Below, piece after piece: positions 34,362 through 43,339 of a stretch of DNA of 64,000 bases. The notes beneath the pieces were generated by a model that did not search any database, was not told where the DNA came from, and saw only the letters and a list, made by a program, of their open reading frames with translations. Positions within the stretch are counted from its first letter, which is position 1, and each line of letters opens with the position of its first letter. Both the position numbers and the translations under genes were made by a program. This stretch comes from Sporichthya brevicatena (GTDB lineage Bacteria > Actinomycetota > Actinomycetes > Sporichthyales > Sporichthyaceae), in assembly GCF_039525035.1 (NCBI RefSeq), contig NZ_BAAAHE010000014.1, positions 137,885 through 201,884 on the forward strand. Direction: 5' to 3'.

Positions 34362-35128
34362 GTCGCCCGGACCGTTTCGTCGGAAAGTCCGTCATCGTCA
34401 CCGGGGCGGGTCAGGGTCTCGGGCGTGTCTACGCGGAGGGAATCGCCGCCGAAGGCGGGTCCGTCGTCGTGGCGGACATCAACGACGTCGCCGGCAAGGA
34501 GACCGTCGCGCGCATCGTCGAGGCCGGCGGCCGCGCGATGTTCGTGCACACCGACATCTCCTCGCGCGCCGGCACCGAGGAACTGGCGCGCCAGACGGCC
34601 GCGGAGTTCGGCGGGATCGACATCCTGCTGAACAACGCCGCGATGTACGACGGAATGGCGATGGCCCCGTTCACCGAGTTGGACGAGACGGACTGGGACC
34701 GGATGTTCGCGGTCAACGTCCGCGGGACGTGGAACTGCTGCAAGGCCGTTGTGCCCTACATGCGCGAGCGTGGGACCGGGACGATCGTCAACATCGCGTC
34801 GACCACGGCGCTGATCGGCCCGCCGCTCCTGCTCCACTACACCGCGACCAAGGGCGCGATCGTGGCCCTCACGCGCGCCCTGGCCAACGAGTTGGGGGAG
34901 GAGGGCATCCGGGTCACCGGCTGTTCACCCGGCGTCACCTACACCCAGGCGACCAACAACATCCTCGGTGACCCGGTGCTGGGTGACATCTTCGTCGAGA
35001 TGCAGGCGGTCAAGAAGAAGTTGCAGCCGGAGGATGTCGCCCCGCTCGTCCTGTTCCTGTGCAGCGACGAGGCGGGCATGATCGTGGGTCAGAACTACGT
35101 CGTCGACGGCGGTTGGATGAAGCCCTAG
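34358..35128 (+). CDS. Short-chain dehydrogenase/reductase (SDR)
   Basis: 256 residues, classical SDR. The cofactor loop is VTGAGQGLGRVYA, NNA follows at ILLNNAAM, the catalytic serine region is IVNIASTTA, and the catalytic pair is YTATK. The closing segment LFLCSDEAGMIVGQNYVVDGGW is standard. It interconverts a hydroxyl and a keto group with NAD(P). Coupled to the SCP2-like gene by ATGA overlap. Likely a beta-hydroxyacyl-CoA or hydroxysteroid dehydrogenase by context. Confidence 0.92.
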   Translation: MSRPDRFVGKSVIVTGAGQGLGRVYAEGIAAEGGSVVVADINDVAGKETVARIVEAGGRAMFVHTDISSRAGTEELARQTAAEFGGIDILLNNAAMYDGMAMAPFTELDETDWDRMFAVNVRGTWNCCKAVVPYMRERGTGTIVNIASTTALIGPPLLLHYTATKGAIVALTRALANELGEEGIRVTGCSPGVTYTQATNNILGDPVLGDIFVEMQAVKKKLQPEDVAPLVLFLCSDEAGMIVGQNYVVDGGWMKP

Positions 35129-35165
35129 TCGGCGTGCTCGCTGCCGAGAACAGGACGCCCCCACC

Positions 35166-36773
35166 ATGTTCGAACGTTCGACTCCGACGGCGCTGCTGGA
35201 TTCCTGGGCCGTCACCCAGCCCGATCGCCTCCTGGTCGCCTGCGGCGGTCAGGAGCGCAGCTACCGCCGCATGGTGGAGGTTTCCGAACGCCTCGCGGGT
35301 GGTCTGCGAAAGGTCGGTGTCAGCCCGGGCGATCGCGTCGCGTTTCTGACGGGAAGTCGGATCGAAATGATCGACTTCATCTTCGGATGCGCGCGCGCCG
35401 GAGTCATCGAGGTGCCGCTGAACACCTTCCTCCGGGGCGAGTTCCTGCTGCATCAGTTGCGCGACTGCGGCGCGACCGGGATCGTGGTGGACGGTCCGGG
35501 CCTGGCGACGATCACGCCACTGTTGGCCGACCTGCCCGATCTGCGGTTCGTGGTGGCGCTCGACGACGAGACCGCGTCGGAGAGCGACCTGGCGCCGGGT
35601 GTCCGGCTGCTCGGCTTCGGTCATCTGCGCGATGCGGAACCTCCGCCGGAGGGGTACACCGCAACGCCGGACGACGTCCTCGCGTTGATGTACACCTCGG
35701 GGACCACAGGCCTGCCGAAGGGCTGCATCCTCACGCACGGGTACTTCGTCCATGCCGGTCACGTCATGCGCACGGGGTGGGAGTTCCGGCACGAGGACAC
35801 CATGATCACGGCCTTCCCGCTGTTCCATCTCAGCGGCCAGGCCAACGCCCTGATGTCGACGCTCACCGGAGGCCTGAGCCTGTACGTCGAGACCGCGTTC
35901 TCGGCGTCCGGTTTCATGCCCCGGGCGCGAGAGGTCGGGGCGACGGTGACGATGGGGGTCGGGGCGATGGCGCTGGCGATCAGTGCCCAGCCCGAGAGCG
36001 CCGACGACGCGAGCCACCCGTTGCGTTTCGCCTCGTGGATTCCGCTGCCCGAGTCGGTTCAACACGCCTTGGAACGACGTTTCAACCTCGTTGTCAGCTC
36101 GGAGGCGTACGGCCAGACCGAGTGCGCGCCGGTCTGCATCAGCCCGCCGTCCTCGCCACGCAAGCGAGAGACGTGTGGCGCGCCGGCGCCGGGGCTGGAG
36201 GTGCGGATCGTCGATGGGGCGGACGTCGAGGTGCCCCGGGGCGAGGTGGGCGAGATCGTGGTGCGGCCCCTCGAGCCGGACAGCCTGTTCTCGGGCTACT
36301 GGAACAACCCGGCGGCCACCGTGGAGGCGTTCCGCAATCTCTGGCACCACACGGGGGACACCGGCCGGATGGACGCCGAAGGTTTCATCACCTTCGTGGA
36401 CCGCAAGAAGGACGCGATGCGCCGCCGCGGCGAGAACGTCTCCTCGCTGCAGGTCGAGGCGGCGATCGGCAAGCACCCCGGGATCGCCGAGGTCGCCGTT
36501 CACGCCGTCCCGTCGCCCGCGACCGAGGACGACATCAAGGCGTGCATCGTCCCCGCCGCCGGGGCGGACCTGACTCCCGAGGCCCTGTTCGAGTTCTTCC
36601 GCGAACAACTGCCGTTCTTCGCGGTTCCGCGGTACGTCGAACTCGTCGAGGCGCTGCCGAAGAACGCGATGAACCGGGTGCTCAAGCACGAACTGCGCGC
36701 CCGGGGCGTCACCGACTCGACCTGGGACCTCGAGGCGATGGGCCTCACGGTCGCCGCCGGGGACCGCCGATGA
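35166..36773 (+). CDS. AMP-forming acyl-CoA synthetase (FadD17/CaiC-like)
   Basis: 535 residues: LMYTSGTTGLPKGCILTHGY near residue 176, SEAYGQTECAPVCIS near 315, HTGDTGRMDAEGFITFVDRKKDAMRRRGENVSS, and KNAMNRVLKHEL at the end. The DRKKDAMRRRGENVSS signature is seen in the crotonobetaine-CoA-ligase-like FadD17 branch, some members of which act on steroid side chains. CoA activation of a carboxylated intermediate is the likely role. ATG follows GGACGCCCCCACC weakly. The next gene start overlaps its stop. Confidence 0.9.
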   Translation: MFERSTPTALLDSWAVTQPDRLLVACGGQERSYRRMVEVSERLAGGLRKVGVSPGDRVAFLTGSRIEMIDFIFGCARAGVIEVPLNTFLRGEFLLHQLRDCGATGIVVDGPGLATITPLLADLPDLRFVVALDDETASESDLAPGVRLLGFGHLRDAEPPPEGYTATPDDVLALMYTSGTTGLPKGCILTHGYFVHAGHVMRTGWEFRHEDTMITAFPLFHLSGQANALMSTLTGGLSLYVETAFSASGFMPRAREVGATVTMGVGAMALAISAQPESADDASHPLRFASWIPLPESVQHALERRFNLVVSSEAYGQTECAPVCISPPSSPRKRETCGAPAPGLEVRIVDGADVEVPRGEVGEIVVRPLEPDSLFSGYWNNPAATVEAFRNLWHHTGDTGRMDAEGFITFVDRKKDAMRRRGENVSSLQVEAAIGKHPGIAEVAVHAVPSPATEDDIKACIVPAAGADLTPEALFEFFREQLPFFAVPRYVELVEALPKNAMNRVLKHELRARGVTDSTWDLEAMGLTVAAGDRR

Positions 36774-38278
36774 CGGCGTCGACCACGGCCGTGCCGGTCC
36801 GCGTCCCGCGGGGGCTCCGCGGCCCGCTCGCCCCCATGCGTTTCGAGGCTACGGTCGAGGACTGTGCCGTCACCTACGGAGAGATCCCGCCCGAACTCAA
36901 CGGGGGGTTCTACCGGAACGGGCCGGCCTGGAAACGCCCCACCATCCAGGGTCTCGACACCCCGTACTCGATGGACGGCATGATCCAGGCGCTGGTGTTC
37001 CGCGAGGGCCGTGCCGACTTCCGCAACCGGTGGACGCGCACCCCCAAGTACCTGGCCGAGGAGGCCGCGGGGCGGGCCCTTTTCGAGTGGAGTGACGCGC
37101 ACTTCGGCGACTGGCGAGCCTGGGCCCTCGGCGAGGTCGAGCGCAACTCCCGCACCGCCGGCGTCCCGCAGGGGACCAACGGCGTCAACGTCGTCCCGTT
37201 CGGGAACCAGATCCTGGCGCTCGGGGAGAACAACGCCCCGGTGGCGCTGGACCCGATCACGCTGGAGACGATCGGGGTCGTCCCGTGGTCCGCCGAACTG
37301 GGCACGGCGATGGTGGCGCGGGCCCATCCGGGTGACGGCGCCTTCGCCGCCCATCCGAAGTGGGACGAGCGCACCGGCGAGCTGTACGGCTGGTCGTACT
37401 CGGACCGTCCGCCCTACGTGACGCTGCACTGGGTCGCGCCGGGCGGCAAGGTCCGCAGCCGCCCGCTGGAGGACGCCCCGTACAACACGGTCGCGCACGA
37501 CGTGTGGCTGACCGAGCGGTACCTCGTGGTCCCGTTCCAGCCGTTCACCGTGGGGCAGGACCGGATCCGCGCCGGCCACTCGGCCTACGCCTGGGACCCG
37601 GCGCTGCCGATGTCCCTCGCCCTGGTCGATCGGGACGACCTCGACGGCCCGGTGCGCTGGATCTCCGCGGACTTCGAGGCCGAGTACGTCATGCACATGC
37701 TCTCGGCCAATCACGTGGGCAACACGATTGTGCTCGACGCCCCGATCTTCGACCGTCCGCCCTTCCAGTTCGAGGACCGGTTCGCGCCGGGAGACGGTTT
37801 CGTGCCGTTCTGGAAGCTGGCGACGAGCGGGATCGGCCGGTGGGTCGTCGACCTCGAACGCGGCACGATGCGGACCGAGAAACTCGGCGATCGCCCGGTG
37901 GAACTGCCCAAGGTGGACGAGCGGTACTACGGCCGGCCCTACGAGTGGGCGTTCCTGACAGCCGGCGACCCGCAGCCCGACGGTGGCATGCGGATGAACA
38001 CGGTGGTCCGCCGCAATGTGCGCACCGGGGCGGAGGAGGAGTACCTCGTCGACGAGGACCGGCACGTCACCGTGTTCGAGGGCACGCTCGCCCCGCGCTC
38101 GCCGGACGCTCCCGAGGGCGACGGGTTCTTCCTCGTGCCGGTGTGTCGCTTCGCCGAGCGGACGTCGGAGTTCCTCATCTTCGACACGCGCGGGTTCTCG
38201 GACGGGCCGATCACGCGGATCGCCCTGCCCTTCCAGATCGGCTGGTCGCCGCACGGGCACTGGATGGACTTCTCGTGA
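36770..38278 (+). CDS. Carotenoid oxygenase family protein
   Basis: 502 residues. The four iron-binding histidines of the seven-blade propeller can be assigned to FAAHPKWDE, NTVAHDVWLT, YVMHMLSANH and the C-terminal SPHGHWMDF. The N-terminal LNGGFYRNGPAWKRP and SMDGMIQAL are family landmarks. The enzyme class cleaves or isomerises conjugated double bonds in carotenoids, apocarotenoids or stilbenes with non-haem Fe(II) and O2. Its place in a CoA-ligase/hydratase/SCP2 operon suggests cleavage of an isoprenoid or stilbene-like substrate before beta-oxidation. Start overlaps ligase stop. Confidence 0.9.
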   Translation: MTASTTAVPVRVPRGLRGPLAPMRFEATVEDCAVTYGEIPPELNGGFYRNGPAWKRPTIQGLDTPYSMDGMIQALVFREGRADFRNRWTRTPKYLAEEAAGRALFEWSDAHFGDWRAWALGEVERNSRTAGVPQGTNGVNVVPFGNQILALGENNAPVALDPITLETIGVVPWSAELGTAMVARAHPGDGAFAAHPKWDERTGELYGWSYSDRPPYVTLHWVAPGGKVRSRPLEDAPYNTVAHDVWLTERYLVVPFQPFTVGQDRIRAGHSAYAWDPALPMSLALVDRDDLDGPVRWISADFEAEYVMHMLSANHVGNTIVLDAPIFDRPPFQFEDRFAPGDGFVPFWKLATSGIGRWVVDLERGTMRTEKLGDRPVELPKVDERYYGRPYEWAFLTAGDPQPDGGMRMNTVVRRNVRTGAEEEYLVDEDRHVTVFEGTLAPRSPDAPEGDGFFLVPVCRFAERTSEFLIFDTRGFSDGPITRIALPFQIGWSPHGHWMDFS

Positions 38279-39138
38279 GCGCAGTGCCGGTTCCGCCGTC
38301 CCGGATCGGGCTGTTCTTCTTCTACACCGAGACCTCCGCCCCCTTGCGGACGCTGGCGCGGATCGCCGAGGACGCCGGCATCGAGTCGATCTGGGTGCCG
38401 GAGCACTCACACATCCCGGCGGCCGGCCACACCCAAGGGCCGTTGGGGGAGATGCCGGAGAAGTACAGCCGTCTGTTCGACCCGTTCCAGGTGCTGGCGA
38501 CGGTTGCGGCCGTGACCGAACGGATCCGCCTCGGCACGGGCGTCAGCCTGATCGGTCATCACGACCCGATCTTGCTGGCGAAGACGCTCGCTTCCCTCGA
38601 TCACCTCTCCGACGGGCGACTGCTGCTCGGCATCGGTGCCGGGTGGAACCGGGGCGAGATCGAGAATCACGGCGTCGATTTCTCGCGTCGGTGGGCCCGC
38701 GCGTTGGAACACCTGGCGGCCATGAAAGCCATCTGGACCCAGGAGGAAGCCTCCTTCCACGGCGAGTGGGTCCACTTCGACCGGATCTGGTCGTGGCCCA
38801 AGTGCGTCCAGCAGCCCCACATCCCGGTCCTGCTCGGGAACATCAACCCAACCCCGATGGTGGCCCGCCACGGCGACGGGTGGCTCCCGTTGTCCCTGGC
38901 GCACCCCGGTGCGCTGCCGGAGGGCATCGAGACACTCCGGCAGAACGCCCGGGAGGCGGGCCGCGATCCCGACGGCCTCGACGTCACGGTCATGTGTCTG
39001 GAACGGACGGACCCGGCCACGGTGGCCGAGTACCTCGACGCCGGGGCCAGCCGCGTCGTCCTGCGCGCGCCGCTCTCGTCGGAGGAGCGGTTCCGGGAGT
39101 ACCTCGCGGCGCACACGAACCGGAGGGCAGCGGTGTGA
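38275..39138 (+). CDS. LLM-class F420-dependent oxidoreductase
   Basis: 287 residues of the luciferase-like TIM barrel: IGLFFFYTETSAPLRTLARIAEDAGIESIWVPEHSHIP, then GRLLLGIGAGWNRGEIENHG, and PHIPVLLGNINPTPMVARHGDGW. Members use coenzyme F420 or FMN for hydride transfer or oxygenation. GTG start overlaps the previous stop and its own stop overlaps the hydratase start. The substrate is probably a ketone or enone intermediate of the pathway. Confidence 0.9.
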   Translation: MSAVPVPPSRIGLFFFYTETSAPLRTLARIAEDAGIESIWVPEHSHIPAAGHTQGPLGEMPEKYSRLFDPFQVLATVAAVTERIRLGTGVSLIGHHDPILLAKTLASLDHLSDGRLLLGIGAGWNRGEIENHGVDFSRRWARALEHLAAMKAIWTQEEASFHGEWVHFDRIWSWPKCVQQPHIPVLLGNINPTPMVARHGDGWLPLSLAHPGALPEGIETLRQNAREAGRDPDGLDVTVMCLERTDPATVAEYLDAGASRVVLRAPLSSEERFREYLAAHTNRRAAV

Positions 39139-39977
39139 GCGATCTGATCGTGGACGTCCGGGACGGCGTCGCCACGCTGACCATCGACCGTGAGGCCGAA
39201 CGCAACACCGTCGGCGGGACGCTGTTCCGTGAGCTGCTCGAGGCCTCCGAGTCCCTGGAGAACGACGACGCCGTGCGTGCGGTGGTGGTCACGGCGCACG
39301 GCCCGTTCTGGTGCTCGTCGTCGGACGTCGAGAACCTCGGGGAGTGGGTGGGGCGCCCGGTCGACGACCTGCTGCACGACCCGGACTTCGCCGGGGACAT
39401 GGGGCTTCCGGTGCTCTCCGAACAGGCTCGTCGGTTCGACCGGCTCGGCATCGGACGCTGGGTGCTGCGCTTCTCGGCCATCCAGAAACCGTTGATCGCC
39501 GCCATGAACGGCTCAGCCGCCGCCGGCGGGTTGTCGCTGGCCCTGCTGCACGACGTACGGATCGCGGCGGAGGGTGCGCGCTTCCGGTCCGGGTTCCTCA
39601 GCGTCGGCGTCGGGCCGGAGATGGGCTTGTCCTGGACGTTGCCGCGCGTCGTGGGTGTGCCGATGGCGACGCGCATGATGCTGGAGGACGTGACCCTGGA
39701 CGCGGCCGCCGCGCTGGAGTGCGGGCTGGTGCACCGGGTGCTGCCCGCGGACCAGGTCCTGCCGGCGGCGCAGGAGCTGGCCGCGCGGCTCGCCGCGGCG
39801 CCGCCCCTGGCCGTGCGCGCCACGATCCGGGCTCTGCGAACCACCGGGAGCGCAACCTTCGAGCAGCAGCTGTCGCTGGAGTGGGACAACCAGCGCATCT
39901 GCATCCCCAGCAAGGACGCCCAGCGTGCCCTGCACGCGCTGCTGGCCAAGGAACCCACCGAGTACACCGGCGAATAG
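39135..39977 (+). CDS. Enoyl-CoA hydratase/isomerase family protein
   Basis: 280 residues, crotonase fold: VATLTIDREAERNTVGGTLFREL, AHGPFWCSSSDVENL (first oxyanion segment), and MNGSAAAGGLSLALLHDVRIAAEGARFRSGFLSVGVGPEMG. The acidic catalytic residue position carries Glu in GVGPEMG. It likely hydrates or isomerises an enoyl-CoA. GTG start overlaps the preceding stop; an integral membrane protein follows after 11 bases. Confidence 0.88.
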   Translation: MSDLIVDVRDGVATLTIDREAERNTVGGTLFRELLEASESLENDDAVRAVVVTAHGPFWCSSSDVENLGEWVGRPVDDLLHDPDFAGDMGLPVLSEQARRFDRLGIGRWVLRFSAIQKPLIAAMNGSAAAGGLSLALLHDVRIAAEGARFRSGFLSVGVGPEMGLSWTLPRVVGVPMATRMMLEDVTLDAAAALECGLVHRVLPADQVLPAAQELAARLAAAPPLAVRATIRALRTTGSATFEQQLSLEWDNQRICIPSKDAQRALHALLAKEPTEYTGE

Positions 39978-39988
39978 GAGCGGTCGGC

Positions 39989-40753
39989 GTGAAGGTCAAC
40001 GCGTTCAGTCAGAAGCTCTGTGTGGTGTCCGGCCCGTTGATGGCCCTGACGTTCCTGATCGCGTTTCTGATCATGGGCTTCGTGCCGCCTCCGGACCCGA
40101 GGCTGACCGGCGAGGAGATCGTCCAGCTCTTCACCGAGGACCAGGGGCGCATCCGTGCGGGCGGGGTGCTGATGATCTTCGGCTCGGCCCTGCTCTTTCC
40201 CTGGATCTCCGTGATCTCGGTGCAGCTGCGCCGGGTCGAAGGCGGTCAGCACACGCCGATGGCCTCCACACAGTTGGCCTCGGGGGCGCTCGGCGCGTTC
40301 CTCTTCCTCACGCCGATGATCGTGCTGGAGGCCATGGCCTACAAGCCGGAGCGGCTCGATCCCCAGGTCGCCGAGGCGATGTACTACCTCGCCTGGTTGT
40401 TCTTCGTGGGGACGCCGGTCTTCGCCGTGCTGCAGAACCTGTCCATCGCGGTCGCGATCCTGCAGGACACCTCACCGAACCCCGTCTTCCCCCGGTGGGC
40501 GGGTTACCTCAACCTGTACATCGCGCTCCTGTTCGTGCCGGGCGTCGCGGTGTTCTTCTTCGACTCCGGGCCCTTCGCCTGGCGCGGCATGTTCCCGTGG
40601 TGGATCCCGCTCTCCTTCTTCGGGATGTGGATGGCCGCGATGGCGACCCTGCTCTGGCGGGCCATCGACGCCCAGCAGCCCGCCGCTCCCGAGGCAGCAC
40701 CCGCGACGGTGGGGTCTCCGGATCCGGCCTCTCCGCCGGTCACCGTCCCCTGA
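39989..40753 (+). CDS. Integral membrane protein, unknown family
   Basis: 254 residues with about six hydrophobic helices (for example SGPLMALTFLIAFLIMGFV, AGGVLMIFGSALLFPWISV, GALGAFLFLTPMIVLEAMA, AWLFFVGTPVFAVLQNL, LYIALLFVPGVAVFFF, WWIPLSFFGMWMAAMATLL) and a Pro/Ala-rich cytoplasmic tail. The GTG follows AGGAG. It ends the plus-strand catabolic operon, ten bases before a large hairpin. The family is not recognised; export, import or sensing of the pathway substrate are equally open. Confidence 0.8.
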   Translation: MKVNAFSQKLCVVSGPLMALTFLIAFLIMGFVPPPDPRLTGEEIVQLFTEDQGRIRAGGVLMIFGSALLFPWISVISVQLRRVEGGQHTPMASTQLASGALGAFLFLTPMIVLEAMAYKPERLDPQVAEAMYYLAWLFFVGTPVFAVLQNLSIAVAILQDTSPNPVFPRWAGYLNLYIALLFVPGVAVFFFDSGPFAWRGMFPWWIPLSFFGMWMAAMATLLWRAIDAQQPAAPEAAPATVGSPDPASPPVTVP

Positions 40754-40762
40754 TCGGGCGTT

Positions 40763-40818
40763 GTCAAGACAGGGTGACACCCCTCACTCGCGAGTAAGGG
40801 GTGTCACCCTTTCTTGAC
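40763..40818. terminator. Long hairpin, repeat family copy 2
   Basis: Two 28-base arms with two mismatches and no loop; core GGGTGACACCCC. The outer GTCAAG...CTTGAC extends pairing beyond copy 1. It separates the convergent genes ending at 40753 and 40834. Confidence 0.8.
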
Positions 40819-40833
40819 AGCGCTGACCTCGGG

Positions 40834-41370
40834 TCAGAACCCGCCGCCCCCGTCGAAGCCGGCCCCGTCGAAGCCGCCGCCGTCGAAGCCGCCGCCGTCG
40901 AAGCCGCCGCCCCAGCTGTGGCCCTCGGAGGGGCCGGCCCAGTCGATGCCGCCGTCGTGGGTGGGGTCGGTGTGCAGCGCGGCGGCGACGGAGGTCCCGG
41001 CGTAGGCGCCGGCGATGCCGGCCAGGAGGGACCCGGTGCCCAGGCCGCCGGTGCCGAGGCCGCCGAAGGTGCGCTCGAGGGTCCCGGGCTGGCGCATCTC
41101 GGCGCGGGTGGCGGCGCGGGCGAGGGTGTCGGGGTCGTCCGAGGCCGGACGCTCGTGCTCGGGCGTGACGGCGGCGAGCTCGGCCAGGACCTGGCGGCGC
41201 TGATCCGGCGTCAGGGCGGCGAAGGCCTCGGCGTGGGCGTCCTCGACGGTCTCGGGGGGAGCGGTCCGCAGCAGGTAGCGATAGCGCTCGAGTGCCTGCT
41301 CGTCCGCGGATCGGGACCGTTGCGCCGGCACGTCCGGTTCCCGACCGAGCAGTCGCTTGAGCAGGCCCAT
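40834..41370 (-). CDS. Hypothetical protein with C-terminal GGGFD repeats
   Basis: 178 residues from ATG 41370, four bases after GGAGGT. An N-terminal helical part (MGLLKRLLGREPDVPAQRS, LERYRYLLRTAPPETVEDAHAEAFAALTPDQRRQVLAELA) resembles small actinobacterial proteins of unknown function. A central small-residue segment TGSLLAGIAGAYAGTSVAAAL could be one membrane helix, and the tail has four GGGFD-like repeats. Similar to proteins annotated only as hypothetical. No link to the catabolic operon beyond the shared terminator. Confidence 0.72.
   Translation of the reverse strand: MGLLKRLLGREPDVPAQRSRSADEQALERYRYLLRTAPPETVEDAHAEAFAALTPDQRRQVLAELAAVTPEHERPASDDPDTLARAATRAEMRQPGTLERTFGGLGTGGLGTGSLLAGIAGAYAGTSVAAALHTDPTHDGGIDWAGPSEGHSWGGGFDGGGFDGGGFDGAGFDGGGGF
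40851..40910. repeat. 15-bp tandem repeat encoding GGGFD
   Basis: Four consecutive 15-base units, CGTCGAAGCCGCCGC with small changes in the first, inside the 3-prime end of the hypothetical gene; each encodes five residues. Confidence 0.85.
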
Positions 41371-41499
41371 GACAACCTCCGGTGACCGCGGGTCGATGCG
41401 CTCGACGATCCCCTTCCCCGCAGCGGGCAGTTCGAAGCCCGCGCGTGCTTGATCATCCCCGCGCCGGGTAGGGCCACCGACTGCGACGAAGGGGACGAT

Positions 41500-42177
41500 G
41501 TGGAGCGAGCGGTACAATTGGGCCGGACCGCGGCGGACGCCGGCGGTGCAGCACTCGCGGCGGTGTTCGGGACGGTGGCGAAGGTCCGCCCCGCGCCGAA
41601 GCCGCTGCACCCGGCGGGGGCGCAGGTGGCCGGGACGCTGCGCCGGTGGGGCTGCCTGCGCTCCTGGGGCGTGCCGTGGCTCGACGAGCCCGGCGAGGAC
41701 CGCGTTCTCGTCCGCTTCTCCCGCGCGACCGGCCTGCCCGACCCCTGGCCCGACATCCTCGGCCTGACGATCCGGGTACAGCGTCCCGACGGGCCCGCCG
41801 ACCTGCTGCTCGCGACGACGGGTACCGGCGTCCTGACGAAGTTCACCCTGCTGCCGCGCCGCGACCCGGGCGCGGACTACGGGACGCTGATGGCCTACCG
41901 CACGCCGACCGGTCCGCTGTGGCTGTTCGCCCGCGGTGACGGGCGTGCCCCGTTCCCGCGGCGGATCCGGCTCTCCGCGGCCGACGCCCGCGGCGGGGTG
42001 ACACCGTTCGGCGAGATCGTCCTCGACGCCGAGCCGGACACGACGGACCCGCTCATCTCCTTCGACCCCGTCCAGAATCCCTTGCCGGGTCTGGTGTTCT
42101 ACGCCTGGGAGCAGCGACTACGTGAGGGTGCTTACGCTGCGGCCCGTTCCGTGCGTGGCCGGGAGAGGTCCGGGTAG
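41500..42177 (+). CDS. Hypothetical protein, possibly catalase-superfamily-like
   Basis: 225 residues from GTG 41500, preceded by AAGGGGA. Segments LHPAGAQVAGTLRRWG, RVLVRFSRATGLPDPWPDILGLTIRV and DLLLATTGTGVLTKFTLLPRR recall actinobacterial proteins sometimes placed in the haem-catalase superfamily and loosely annotated as phosphodiesterases. The catalase active-site residues are not evident, and no enzymatic role can be asserted. It stands alone, divergent from the GGGFD protein gene. Confidence 0.65.
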   Translation: MERAVQLGRTAADAGGAALAAVFGTVAKVRPAPKPLHPAGAQVAGTLRRWGCLRSWGVPWLDEPGEDRVLVRFSRATGLPDPWPDILGLTIRVQRPDGPADLLLATTGTGVLTKFTLLPRRDPGADYGTLMAYRTPTGPLWLFARGDGRAPFPRRIRLSAADARGGVTPFGEIVLDAEPDTTDPLISFDPVQNPLPGLVFYAWEQRLREGAYAAARSVRGRERSG

Positions 42178-42213
42178 GCCCTCGGCGAGACCGGACGACA
42201 CGGGGAGATCTAC

Positions 42214-42453
42214 ATGTCGATGACGGCGCGGGAGCGGGCCATCCTCGATGCGACTGCCGCGGACCTGTTGGAGACGGCGCCCGCGCTCGCCGGCTTCCTC
42301 GCTGAAGGACCTCACCTGCTGCGGATCCAGGGCGTCCCGCCGAAGGAGATCGACGGGCTGGTGCCGGACTGGCAACCACCGTCGCGGCGCTCGCGGATGA
42401 AGCGCAGGCTGGGCCTCGGCAAGCCACGGCTGATGCGACCACCGGAGCTCTGA
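42214..42453 (+). CDS. Small hypothetical protein
   Basis: 79 residues: an N-terminal helix beginning MTARERAILDATAADLLETAPAL and a basic C-terminus RRSRMKRRLGLGKPR. GGGGAG precedes the ATG at suitable distance; a second ATG is two codons later. No family recognised. It lies between the catalase-like and thioesterase genes on the same strand. Confidence 0.55.
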   Translation: MSMTARERAILDATAADLLETAPALAGFLAEGPHLLRIQGVPPKEIDGLVPDWQPPSRRSRMKRRLGLGKPRLMRPPEL

Positions 42454-42476
42454 GCACCGGTTCGTAGGCTGGCCGC

Positions 42477-43259
42477 GTGGCAGACGCGTTCTACGAACCT
42501 CTGGGCGATGAGACCTACCGCTCGACCGAGCACACCGTCGGCCCGTGGGGTCCCGACTCGCAGCACGCCGGACCGCCGTCAGCGCTCCTCGGCCGCGCAC
42601 TGGAGCGCATGGAGACCTCCTGGCCCGGCACGCTGACGCGGATCAGCCTCGACATCCTCGGCGCCGTGCCGGTCGCCGACCTGCAGGTCCGGACCCAGGT
42701 GCTCCGGCCCGGCCGCAACGTCGAGCTCGTCCAGGGCGAACTCGTCGCCGGGGACCGCGCGGTGCTGCGTGCCCAGGCGTGGCGGATGCGCACCGCGGCC
42801 ATCGACCTGCCGCCGGTGCCGGAGGGCGGCCCCGTCGACCCCGTCCCGGAGTTCTCCGAGGAGGACGGCCCGTTCTTCGAATGGGGCGGTGGTTACCTGC
42901 GCGCAATGCAGTGGCGGGCCGTGCCCGGCACCCGGCGCGGGGTCGGGCAGGCGGCGGTGTGGGCGCGGATGCGTTTCCCGCTCGTCGCCGGCGAGGAGCC
43001 GACGGGCCTGCAGCGCGTCCTCGCCCTCGCGGACTCCGGCAACGGCGTGTCCCACCGCCTCGAACCCGACGAGTGGCTGTTCATCAACACCGACCTGACG
43101 GTCCACCTCGTCGCGCCCCCGGCCGGGGAGTGGATCTGCCTCGACGCCGTCACCCGCCTCGACAACTCCGGCTTCGGTCTCGCCTCGTCCCGCCTCTACG
43201 ACCGGGACCGGCTCGTCGCCCTCGGCGCGCAGTCGCTCTTCGTCGCCCCCCGCTCCTGA
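42477..43259 (+). CDS. Acyl-CoA thioesterase (double hotdog, TesB-like)
   Basis: 260 residues. YRSTEHTVGPWGPDSQHAGPPSALLGRALERM and the second-half NDLTVHLV-like segment INTDLTVHLVAPPAGEWICLDAVTRLDNSGFGLASSRLYD with closing LFVAPRS are typical of actinobacterial thioesterase-family proteins with two hotdog domains. It should hydrolyse acyl-CoA to acid and CoA. GTG start at 42477. Confidence 0.85.
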   Translation: MADAFYEPLGDETYRSTEHTVGPWGPDSQHAGPPSALLGRALERMETSWPGTLTRISLDILGAVPVADLQVRTQVLRPGRNVELVQGELVAGDRAVLRAQAWRMRTAAIDLPPVPEGGPVDPVPEFSEEDGPFFEWGGGYLRAMQWRAVPGTRRGVGQAAVWARMRFPLVAGEEPTGLQRVLALADSGNGVSHRLEPDEWLFINTDLTVHLVAPPAGEWICLDAVTRLDNSGFGLASSRLYDRDRLVALGAQSLFVAPRS

Positions 43260-43278
43260 CCGTCGTCACCTACCGTTG

Positions 43279-43327
43279 GAGATGACATCTCTTGTGCACG
43301 TGCATTGAAGATGACATCTCTTGTGCA
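43279..43327. repeat. Direct repeat of degenerate palindrome
   Basis: GATGACATCTCTTGTGCA occurs at 43281-43298 and 43310-43327, 29 bases apart. Each holds a GATGACATC core of the dispersed palindrome. They lie between the thioesterase stop and the GPP34 gene start, 12 bases before the latter. Confidence 0.75.
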
Positions 43328-43339
43328 TGGGGGGACGGC

